This document shows, in pieces, positions 23,001 to 32,811 of a stretch of DNA of 64,000 nucleotides. Below the pieces are notes generated by a model. The model saw only the letters and a program-made list of their open reading frames with translations. It ran no database searches and was not told the origin of the DNA. Every line of letters begins with the position of its first letter. The first letter of the stretch is position 1. Made by a program: the position numbers and the translations under genes. The stretch lies in contig BSBM01000461.1 of assembly GCA_027924585.1 (NCBI GenBank), positions 9,797,001 through 9,861,000 of the forward strand, given 5' to 3'. The DNA is from Larix kaempferi (Eukaryota > Streptophyta > Pinopsida > Pinales > Pinaceae).

Positions 23001-24231
23001 TCAACATTTTTCTTATACAAGTCAATTGTACAGCAATCTGATTCTTAAATAAAAAGAAAAAAACATATGGTTATCGTCCAACGATCTAGCCTACAAAAAA
23101 AAAAAAATTCCATATATAAACATTCGAATCATCATATATCATTTACATACCTGGAAAAAAAATCATTGGGAAAACAATTTTTGGGGGGGAAACTACTTGC
23201 TTACATTCGATATGAATAAAAGCCTTGCTACATAAATTTTCTCTTATAATTTTAAACTTTTTTTGTTATAAGCAGATAACGTTACTGTAAAAGAAAGAGA
23301 TTTTTTTTTTCCCATTTGCTTTTGAAGTTACGTTTGTTATAAAAAAACTATAACCACTCTCTTCTTGCTAGTGGACTTTTCCATTTTTTCCCTGTAGAAT
23401 TTGCCCTCAACACCTAGAAGCCAATCAAAATCACTATAGTCCAAATAAGGACAACCAACTAACACCATAGTGGCCAATCATTTCATAAGCTTCCCTAGAA
23501 ATAGTAACTTGCACTTGCCTTGGTTAATTTATATTACAACAAATACTTTTATTTACAATCATTTAGCTAAACACCCTATGTAGTCCAATTTTGAACTTTA
23601 GACTAAAAAGAAAAGGCTACCTAAAACTTGACATCTTAAACGTTGTTATTATATTCTTTCTAGTTTTAACCAACTCACTTTTTATATTAATATATATAAC
23701 ATTCTTCTCCATCTTTATGCACTAAATAAAAGGATCCATAGCTTGAATCTTTTATCCTAGCAAGACAAAACTATGGTCCTAGCATACCATTATCCTATTA
23801 CTCATATGCAAGCAACAATGTAAGCTAATATAAATGACAAATCTATGCATATCCTTGTATATTCGCCGTTGCCAAATTCTACTGGACACTAACAAGTTTT
23901 TTTCACGAAAATATATTTCCTTTGTTCTTTGTTTACAAGAAAGCAACTTTCCTCCTTATTGTTATTTTTCCTACCATGTGTTCTCCATGAACATCACAAC
24001 TTGATGCTTTTGTTTATAATGATTTTTTTATTGGATAAGGTAAATGAGTTTGATAAATTTTATATAAGGTATTAAGTTAAAAATATATATAAATAAAATA
24101 TGTTAATTTTAATTTACTAAGTTTATATAAATTTAATCAATTTTAATATTTTATTAGTATAATAATTTGAAGTAAATAATATATTTTACTTTAAAAATAA
24201 ATCAATTAATTATTTTAATTCATTATTAAAC

Positions 24232-24412
24232 AATTTGTAATACCTTTCACTCCTCACCCATGTCATTGTAATTGAATATGAAATGTAAATGCATTTATTT
24301 ACTAGTTCGTATAATTATTAAAGAATTTGTAATATCTCTCACTCCTCATCCTTGTCATTGTAATTGAATATGAAATGTAAATGCATTTATGTACTAGTTC
24401 TTAGTATGGAGC
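24232..24412. repeat. Direct tandem duplication, 92-bp period
   Basis: aatttgtaatacc at 24232 and aatttgtaatatc at 24324 begin two near-identical copies that share tgtcattgtaattgaatatg and gaaatgtaaatgcattta. Confidence 0.85.
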
Positions 24413-25260
24413 TTAAGGTCAAGACCCCACCAATGAACCTTATAAAACTTTAATTTCCTAGTAAAACCATGCACTAGTTAAAGCATGGAAACCTCATGGA
24501 TATGATGTAAATGGGAAATAATGAAATAGAACTAAGAGGATTGAGTGTGCACGGTAACAAAAACAAAAGAGACACTCACATCCACTAGAGCGAGAGGGTG
24601 AAGGAAATTAAAATATTAGGAGTCCGATCAATGATGACTAGGTGTCATCATGGTGCCTATGGATGCCAAAGGAATAGCCAGAGATTATTGCTCCTCTGAA
24701 AAAAGATAGGGTATATACACCTTCATTTCCATAAATAAAAAAAATTTAAATTATTTTTTTTTCCATCAATTATTTTTTTAATTATTATTATAATAATAAT
24801 TATTTATTAACTAATTTTAAATTTGAGTTTTATTCATTTTATTTTTATTAATATAATCATTTTAAAAAATGTAAAATATAACGAATAGTCAATTTAGTCT
24901 AATTGGGTTAACGCATAAGTACCCATATTAGGATTTGAATACATTTCTTATAAAATTACGTACTAAAATAGAGGGGTGTATATATCCTTATTTACCTGTT
25001 TGAGAAATACATAAACATTATAAAGCATTTTTAAATAAACGAGAATTGATTTTTTCAAAACTCCAACAAATCATTTCTTAGTCACGATATTCAATTCCTA
25101 AGCCATGCATAAAATCTCATAACATAGTTTCCTTCAATCAGTTCCGAACGCAATGCATAAAATCTCATTACATCTCAAGAAAATTATCGAATTTGAAAAG
25201 GATCATAATGAATTTTCATACTATGAGACGGTGTTCACTGCGTCCTATGATTACTAAACT

Positions 25261-26392
25261 TTAAATCTCACAGACAACTGTAGACCCAATACCCTGAACA
25301 TAGTCCACATTTGAGCTTTCCGGTCTCTCAATGGCAGCCCACTTTCCACAGGTTTCTGCTTGCGTTCCAGCGGCACTTTTGAACGGCGGAGGCTCAAACA
25401 TATAAAAAACCTGATCATAACCGCTCACAAAAATCCTGTCACGCCACTCTACACAAGACAAAATCACTGGAAGGGTTTCTAGAAGAGAACCCACAGCCCT
25501 CCAAACGTTTTTCTTCCAATCGTACTGTATCACTCCCAGCTTCTTCTGGAAGGAATATAAGTTCCCTGAAGAAGAAGCTGCAACAACACACGATCGAGGG
25601 CCTTTCCCATCACCGACAGTCCACATATTCTCCAGCATCGACCATGCCCCTGTTTCTGGATCGTAAATTTCTGCACTACGCTTGAACCGATCAGGGGCAT
25701 GAGTACTATGTCCACTAATAACGATAAATTTCCCATGGATAAAAGCACCATAGCACTCGTCTCGCTCTTGGCTCATGTCAGGAAGAATCTTCCACTCGTC
25801 TTCCGCCACATTGTAAACTGCTGCTCCCCGGAGAGCATTTACCTCGTCGTCATGTCCTCCAGCAACATAAACAAGTCCTTCCGGCGACACGGAGCAAGCG
25901 CCGGAGATTCGAACCAGTGGCATGTCGGCACCGCGGCTCCACTTAACAGACAAGAAATCGTAGATGAAAACGGTGTTTAGCGCCTCCAAGGCGTTGAGGT
26001 CGGAGGGTTTCCATCGGCCTATCAAAATCAGCTTTTAATTCACAGAAACGCAATCGCAAAAGAGTGGAAATCCAAGATGACGAACTGGAAATACGGGAAG
26101 GCGAGGGAGTGTTTCCCAGGTGCCTTGCAGAGGGTCATACACAGTAACCAGAATTTGTAGATCATTGTCTGTGTAGTTTGCTGGATATTCTCGGATTTCG
26201 ATCAAACATATACATTGCTGGGAAGTCCCATGATTTTTTTCTGTCTTGATAGAACTGGGGGCTTTTCACCACGGTCTCCCATCTTCCGCAGACTGCTGTG
26301 AGGTTGTGATGGGATGTGTAAGGCACTCTCAGCAAACACTGTCGACCTAATTCGCGTGGAAGACCTGGAAAAAGCTCCATAATCAATGTCAC
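25261..26392 (-). pseudogene. F-box/kelch-repeat protein gene (KMD/At1g80440-like), apparently inactivated
   Basis: Minus strand. The F-box (26380 to about 26240) reads MELFPGLPRELGRQCLLRVPY...VCGRWETVVKSPQFYQ, the classic start of plant F-box/kelch proteins of the KISS ME DEADLY type, which act as SCF ubiquitin-ligase substrate receptors for cytokinin response regulators and phenylalanine ammonia-lyase. Two defects are visible: a frame change at the 7-base A run (plus strand T run 26234-26240) and an in-frame TAA at 26035-26037. Beyond them a 254-codon frame (25261-26025) carries kelch repeats: ISGACSVSPEGLVYVAGGHD, NVAEDEWKILPDMSQERDE, EIYDPETGAWSMLENMW and YDWKKNVWRAVGS. Total length matches the family (about 375 residues) and no intron is needed. 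Met at 26380 fits the family start better than 26392. Confidence 0.8.
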
Positions 26393-26470
26393 AATCTGTT
26401 GACAAAATACGAAGACAGAAAGTTCCTGTACGAGGATGAGTCTCGGAATAGATTTGCAAGTCTAGGATTT

Positions 26471-26940
26471 TATATCCTTGACCTGAAAGAAGAGGCGGCT
26501 TGCGCGGCACTTTTTCTGGAGTTTCGTCAACGGTAGACACATTTTGGGCGTGGGATAACTGGCACTCAAATTGCTTCTTTTGGGGGATTTGTTCCCTGAA
26601 TTCGGTTATAAAAATCGGTGGAATTGTAGTTTCACCCCATTTACTGTGGAACTGTGCTTCTAGGATTTTTGCCCATTTTAAGACGACCCCCCGAAGGGCT
26701 GATTTTATATCCTTGACCTGAAAGAAGAGGCGGGGCACTTTTTGTGGAGTTTGGTCAACGGTAGACACATTTTGGGCATGGGATAACTGACACTCAAATC
26801 GCCTCTTTTGGGGGATTTGTTCCCTGGATTCAGTTATAAAAATCAGTGGAATTGTAGTTTCACCCCATTTACTGTGAAACTGTGCCTCTAGGATTTTTGC
26901 CCATTTTAAGATGACCCCCCTAAATACCGGGCTGATTTGA
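26471..26940. repeat. 235-bp tandem duplication directly upstream of the F-box gene
   Basis: tatatccttgacctgaaaga occurs at 26471 and 26706, and the following 230 bp match with about 5-8% differences (shared ctggattt/ctgaattcggttataaaaat, ttcaccccatttactgtg). On the minus strand the duplicated block reads as an open frame giving a 70-residue protein repeat, but this looks like a by-product of promoter or 5' UTR duplication. Confidence 0.9.
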
Positions 26941-26963
26941 GTGCAGTTATCACATGCCCACAT

Positions 26964-27717
26964 TTTTAGGAAAATGTCCCTTCATAACGGCTAATTTGAG
27001 TTCTTTGGAGTTTAGCATTTTTTGAAAAATAAAAATTTGGCTAAGTTATTGGATCCAATTAGGCTCAATAGAAGTTGGGCTAAATTCTGGTAGAAACAAG
27101 GATTTTTTAGAAATAGAAATGTCTTCTACCAAATAAAAGAGTGAATTTTAAAATTTAATGTTAGGTTTATTTTATAATTTTGTATTTAAGGTGAAATTTC
27201 TATAAATTAATAAAATATTAAGTAAATAAAAAATTTACAATATTAATTTTAAAACTAAAAATATATGTATTTCAATTAATTAAGATTAAAATAATTAATT
27301 AGAATATATAAATAGATTTAAGTTATTTGTTAAATAGAAATTTTGACATAAGATGTTAATTCAAAAACCATTAAATTGCTTTGTATTTTGTTTGGATACT
27401 AGTTTAGTACATCCATTTAACTTGTGGTGATAAACACTCATAGGTCACAACTTAAGTGCCATGAGCAAGTTACTTGTTACTTTTGTTTTCGTTCTCCACC
27501 CGTTGTTGTCTATGCCTTAGTTACATGTTACTTTTCTAGTAATTTTTTTAATTTTTTTGTATAATTGTTTATTTCAAATTTTGAATGACACCCATTAAAG
27601 AATCTAGACCTAGGGAAAGTATAGATGGTAGTCCACCCCAAATTCTACTAGCACAACCACTTACTTGTTGTCTATGCGTCACAAGTTATATGTTGTTTAT
27701 GTGTCAACTACCTTGGA
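26964..27717. other. AT-rich spacer with left flanking repeat
   Basis: No gene. The part 27418-27680 resembles 42177-42420 in the same orientation (common string tagtccaccccaaattcta), see the findings. Confidence 0.5.
27418..27680 (+). repeat. Left copy of a direct repeat flanking the element C cluster
   Basis: Shares tatttcaaa.ttt.aatga and a tagtccaccccaaattcta block with 42290-42420. Moderately diverged. Confidence 0.6.
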
Positions 27718-29833
27718 ATACTGGATCCAGTGACATAAAGATTGTCAACAAGGGGCAACAGCCATTGTGGCATGCAAACCTACGTGATGGGTGGCATTTT
27801 AAAAAATGCCTGAAAAATCCGGGCGTGAGAGCGAGAAATGATCTCAAGCGTCATCACGAGCGCGGAAATATGAATCCGGTGGTGCAAATGGTGCGAAAAA
27901 CGGAGGTCATAAGGACTCCGGAATGGTCAAAGCAAATAACTAGGTTTAAAAAATGGCTACAAATAAAGGTGAGCCCACCAAGCCAATGATGCAGTGGTGG
28001 GGAGAAATGATGACCCGCGGGGGCGGGATACTAGGTGTATCAAATCAAATAGAATATACAAGTGATATGTGACCTCAAAAAATGGTTGAGATCATGCATG
28101 TGAAGAAGTCAGCAGAGTTAATGACTTGCCCCCATGCTATGTGCATGGGATTTGTGATTGTGGATCACATATGTCCTGGATTGAACGATGGGCTCATTGA
28201 GGTGTTGAGATAGAGATGATGGGGAAGGTTCAAAATGATTGATCATGCCCCCTATCCCGGGGTCGAGGTAATCTATTATGCCCCCTAACTCAGAGGTGTC
28301 AATGTGGTACAGATGTTGTCTCAGAGAGAGATCAATAGGGCATTGAGAAACTGCTCGCGGGGTGTTATACCATGAGGCTATGGGCTGTGGTGGCATACTG
28401 AAGTGATGATATGATGATGGGGGATTCCCTTTGTGGTGTGGATGCGACCAGTATCTTCGACGAGAATCATGATGATGATGAGTAGGCAAGGTTTTGGGCC
28501 TGCCCCCATGTTGTGGACATGTGGTTTCCTCGTCGATTTGAAAGGGTTGAACATGTGTGTCAAAGGGATCAATGGAAGGGGTCGACTGGACAGAGGGGTA
28601 TCCAGTGGAAATCGTGTAAATGGTGTTAATTTCTTTCGAGGAGGAAGATGGTGGGGGATGAATTTCCTCAATGAGAAGAGGGGATATCTCGAGGTCGACG
28701 TTATTCATCTCATACAAGGCTGCTCTGTAATCTGGGAGATCGGGGCAATGATGTGAATAACGGCCGTAGATTTCGCATATTGCACAAGGATGGTTTGTGC
28801 GCAATGATTTATCACGAGGCTTAGGGGTTGGATCTAGTTCGAAAACCGAGATGTTGGGGTCATCATCAAGCATTTGCATGTGTTCCTGTAATGTAGGTAA
28901 TTGTGGGCATTGATGAGTCGGATGGCCTAACTCATCACACAACGAGCATTTGGGGGGAGCACGAAACACGGGGGGGTTTAAATGTCTTGGGAGGGGGTAC
29001 AACAGTGTATGGTTGTGGGCCTCTGCCCCCAGTGGGCTTTCATAAGAGGAGGGGGATTCGTAGATGACGAAGGGGTAGTGACACCGGAAGGTGGTTGACT
29101 AGTAGTGACAATGGGTTGCACCGGATGTAGGACGACATTTGGTGTCGGCGGAGGAATGGAAGGAGAAATATACCACACGGGTAAGCCTAAGGTTCACCCG
29201 GGGAGGCTGAGGGTAGCCATAACCGGGGCGCTTACTACTCCCGATGAAGGGAATAGGAAGGGGATTGTGTGGGTGGGTGTAACACCAATGTGACTAGGTA
29301 CCAATGATGGTTTGGGTAACAAGGGTGGTTGTGTATTGTGGGAAAGACTACAGAGGTCAGAGACGTGGGTCGCGGGTGACGGGGGTGGAATGGATTGGAA
29401 TGTAGAAGTCATCGGCGTGTCGTAGTATAATCCAGGTCTGACTGTGGAGACGAACGATGTAGGTGCATTCTGAACTAGTTGTTCAATCATAGGGAGAACA
29501 TTTGTAGGTGCAATGGGAGCGTATGGGTTTCGACGCATTGGGAGATGCATGTCGGACGATGACATCATAAGGAGATGATGAGTATTTGAATCCATTGGTT
29601 GGTTTGTGTGTGCAGCATATGTGATTTTCTGTTGTGGTGCTATGGTTCCTTGAGGAGGATCCAACAAACGAGTGTTCACCACTCCTTGTGTGGGCAAAGG
29701 ATTCTGCAGCACCATGGGTTGTGGTTGAGGAGGTGGCGCTAGTTGTGCCGCGTGCCCTTGGCGTTGGACGTCATCAGACCACAGTTGGCGTGCTCTCCCC
29801 AAATGGGGGCAAGTGTGTGTATAATGGCCGTAT
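27718..29833 (-). mobile_element. Element C, copy 1 (partial, minus strand)
   Basis: Nearly identical to 32410-34520 (copy 2) in the same orientation. It covers the gag C-terminal half and the start of the 3' tail. It begins at 27718 (aatactggatcc, shared with 32412) and ends at 29833, within the first zinc-knuckle region, where a small inverted fragment follows. No LTR of its own is seen at the left end. Confidence 0.8.
28118..29833 (-). pseudogene. Element C copy 1: gag C-terminal half with zinc knuckles
   Basis: The minus-strand frame 28118-29002 (294 codons) starts inside the protein and reads FRAPPKCSLCDELGHPTHQC (knuckle 2, C-X2-C-X4-H-X4-C) and NHPCAICEIYGRYSHHC (knuckle 3, with Arg where His is expected). 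A Pro/Ser/His-rich tail follows, ending HSMGASH. A second frame, 29194-29898, gives the Pro-rich middle (PSHIGVTPTHTIPFLFP). The two frames are separated by frame changes, so the gene is broken. Nucleocapsid knuckles bind element RNA. No protease, RT or integrase follows. Confidence 0.7.
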
Positions 29834-29921
29834 ACCCCCGCCAACCAAAACCTTGATCGACCACCGAAATAGGAAAAACTATTGGCTTGGTTTTGCAACC
29901 AAGCTTAGTGCTATGGGCACC
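29834..29921. other. Rearranged junction between element C copies 1 and 2
   Basis: A fragment of about 37 bp (acccccgccaaccaaaacc to gaccaccgaaatagg) is in the opposite orientation to its surroundings; the same text is found in forward orientation in copy 3 near 37540-37580. It is followed by a small hairpin (gcttggttttgcaaccaagc, 29885-29904). Confidence 0.6.
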
Positions 29922-30595
29922 TGCTAACTAGTAGCAGCAGTTTCAATATTAAGCAAAAACAATAAACTAAATCTAAATCTAAACTAAACTAACATGTGCA
30001 TATCATAATAAGCTTTTGAATTAAAAAACAAGAACAAGAAATGAAAAAATAACTTTGTATTGAAAATGGGGGCAAGCAAGTGCTTGCAATAGTAATAGCT
30101 CCAAGTGATGAAGATAGTTGAGAAGCTCCAAGGGTGAGCAGCTCTAAACTCCAAAGGGTCCTTTCTCCAAGGTTGCTATAATGGCCAAAAACTCAAGGGG
30201 GATTTTGGCAGCATGAGGATAGGAAGATGGATGGATGTAAAGTGAGGAGCCCCTACCACCTTTTTATAGTTTTTGGTGGTGGGGAATACCATTATGGTTT
30301 TTGAGGAAACCAATGGTATTGACCAACATGGTTTAGGTACTTTTTCCCTCCTTTTTCCTTTTTTGAATATTTTTATTATTTTTATTCCCTTTTTAATATT
30401 TTTGGGAATTTTGGACCCTTTTTTAGGGTTTTTTATGTTTTTTTAGGAAAAATACTCATTTTGCGTGGAAAAATGGGTGTATTAAGGTCTTTTGGTGCCC
30501 TTTTGTTGGCTTTAGAGGCTCAAATGGTGAAAAAGTGGACAAATGGGTCATGTGAATAAGGAAATGAGCCAGTGAGCACTTTTTGGGTGTTAACA
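29922..30595 (-). mobile_element. 3' LTR of element C copy 2 (minus strand), approximate left end
   Basis: On the minus strand the segment starts TGTTAACACCC right after the purine tract atcagggggcaatc (about 30596-30611 in plus coordinates), has a TATA box (plus ttttata, 30262-30268) and runs to a CA near 29922. The first 430 bp match the right-hand copy (41728-42168) in mirror image. Confidence 0.6.
30262..30268 (-). promoter_or_regulatory. TATA box in element C LTR (copy 2)
   Basis: Minus-strand tataaaa, mirrored at 42055-42061 in copy 3. Confidence 0.45.
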
Positions 30596-32411
30596 GATTG
30601 CCCCCTGATGTGTGAGGGCAGGAGCTCATCCTATGGCCGATAGACATCATAGTTCTTTTGTCTTTTTTCTGGGGTTTGGGGAGGAGAAGAGACCGATTGG
30701 AGACTGGATCCACGGCCCTTGGAAGCTGCAAAAAATAAACAATATTACATGGCCTCAATGTGAATGAGGAATAATCTCTGATAATGGACGAGGCGGGCAT
30801 ACCCATGCTCGTATCAAGACATATATAACCAATTAGTCCTAAGAAGGGGAACCTGAGAAAATACATAAAAAATATGCTGGTACATCATAATGGTCCAGAG
30901 GGGACATTATTTTGGGATGTACTCATGATCATGACATGACTGATCTCAATAACTGATACACTAGAATAACTGATGAACTGCTGAGACTGAAGGTGTCCAA
31001 TCATCTGTAGGGGCTCAATGGCTGTGAGCCATCTCTGGGAAGTATATGTAACTGTATGCTCGAGGGAGTATAAAACTAGGGTACATTTGAATACTGTCAC
31101 CATGCGCAACCCGGATATGTATAGGAAAAATGTAACTGGTTGTTTCCATAGGTAGACTCTCAAATGTGGAAGAGTTAGGAGATATCCGGGGTCTTCGACT
31201 AACAACTGAAAGGACCAATACCCTGTGCGAGTCTCAACGATGCGATCAATGTGTTGAAGTCGAGCATGTGAGAAACAACGATTTGGAGATATATTGAGGA
31301 TTCTTCCCGAAATGATTCGTAGGCACTCATCATAAATGGTGATGAGTCCAAGACACAGGGACCTCTAAGTCTATCCTCTGGAATAAATTTGGTTGTCGTC
31401 GACAGAGGGAGACCAGCAACTAACAAGGCAATGATGTTTCCTTGATAGGAGCACGAGGTGTAGAACTGAAGTGTGGTAGTACTGATGGTAGGACTGACAT
31501 ACTTGTGGGGGTGGGAAGTAACTGGGGTCATATAGTGGGTAGACTCAAACTTCCTTTGTTCAGAGCATGATGACATGGTTGACCTGGCAGCGTAGGGAAC
31601 TGACGTGTAGGTGTGGGGATCATAGCTTTTATGGACTGAAGGGTATGTATTGACTCTGGGGGGTCAAGTTGATGGGTGCTGTGGAGGGGTTCTCAGGGTG
31701 ACATACTGCAGAATACTCCGAACAAAGGTGACCAAAATGGGGAAGCTTCCATATGAGTAGACGTGATCTGTTGTGGCACCAAGAAGCACCATTGGGTCCT
31801 TCTTCATAGTTTTAATGAGCTCTTAGAAGGGATAAAAGTGTGCTATGAAATGGCACTATCCTGTGGATTTTGTGAGCCCAGGACTGTTCGTGCTCATTGG
31901 TGCTTTCATTTTTAAGGAGTCTGAAAACGATAGGAAGACTCTGCAGTGGCTATGATTACTGTCCTGTTGGTTTTATGAGCCCGGGATGGTGATTTCTTGT
32001 GGTCGCTTTCATGTTTAGAGAGTCTGAAAGCGGTAAGGGGACTCCATTGTTGTTCTTTTTCGTAAGTTAGTCTCCAAGGCCCGAAAGAGCATAAAATGAT
32101 GCACATGGAGAACTCTTCTAGACAGTGTGACTAGAGTATTCCTTTTTCGTAATTAGTCTACAAGGTCTGGAAAAGGGGTAAACTTATACCAGGTAGACGC
32201 CTTTTCAGATATGTTTAATGAGCATCAAAGGAAGCAAGGTTGCTCAGCGATCTTTTCATTGTTTTAGGAGTCAGAAAAGAGCTTAACAGAAACTCCCTAA
32301 GTGCCTTTTTCGTAAAAGGGATTGCTCGGCCTGAAAAAGGGATAAAATTATACTGAACAAAAAGGGATTGATGGGAGCGATAAAAGGTCTCAAGCATCAT
32401 CATGTGTGCAG
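30596..32411 (-). mobile_element. Element C copy 2: 3' tail with conserved small ORF
   Basis: Mirror of 39911-41727. It includes the conserved 125-codon frame described at 31199-31576 and the dyad-rich hairpin series (31890-32350). No pol domain is seen. Confidence 0.7.
31199..31576 (-). CDS. Element C conserved tail ORF, copy 2 (unknown function)
   Basis: A 125-codon minus-strand frame, MSSCSEQRKFESTHYMTPV...LRLAQGIGPFSC. The mirror copy in the right arm (40725-41078) keeps the same frame and about 90% of the residues. No recognised domain; the segment SYQGNIIALLVAGLPL is hydrophobic. Downstream, other frames stay partly open in both arms (DIRVAHGDSIQMYPSF), so this may be a fragment of a longer, frameshifted second protein of the element. 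Coding status is uncertain because element-wide nucleotide similarity alone could keep it open. Confidence 0.35.
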   Translation of the reverse strand: MSSCSEQRKFESTHYMTPVTSHPHKYVSPTISTTTLQFYTSCSYQGNIIALLVAGLPLSTTTKFIPEDRLRGPCVLDSSPFMMSAYESFREESSIYLQIVVSHMLDFNTLIASLRLAQGIGPFSC

Positions 32412-32811
32412 AATACTGGATCCGGTGACATAAAGATTGTCAACAAGGGGCAACGACCATTGTGGCACGCAAACCAAGGTGATGGGTGGCATTTTAAAAA
32501 ATGCCTAAAAAATCCGAGCGTGAGAGCGAGAAATGATCTCAATCGTCATCACGAGCGCGGAAATATGAATCTGCGGTGCAAATGGTGCAAAAAACGGAGG
32601 TCATAAGGACTCCGGAATGGTCAAAGCAAATAACTAGGTTTAAAAAATGGCTACAAATAAAGGTGAGCCCACCAAGCCAATGATGCAGTGGTGGGGAGAA
32701 ATGATAACCCGCGGGGGGAGGATACTAGGTGTATCAAATCAAATAGAATATAGAAGTGATATGTGACCTCAAAAAATGGTTGAGATCACGCATGTGAAGA
32801 AGTCAGCAGGG

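Larger units (their letters stand above)
21241..25260. other. Non-coding AT-rich region
   Basis: No open frame of note: a 97-codon minus-strand frame at 22269-22562 has no recognisable motif. The part 21380-23000 is rich in agagatcga/gagttcga motifs resembling those at 53900-55700. From 23600 on the DNA is very AT-rich with poly-A/T runs. The stretch near 24410-24440 (gagcttaaggtcaagacccc) loosely resembles the start of the element D LTR (near 3450). Confidence 0.5.

Noticed and set aside
26202-26963. 253-codon minus-strand ORF overlapping the F-box
   Set aside because: Most of it is the translated 235-bp promoter duplication, and it overlaps the F-box in a different frame, so it is a shadow.
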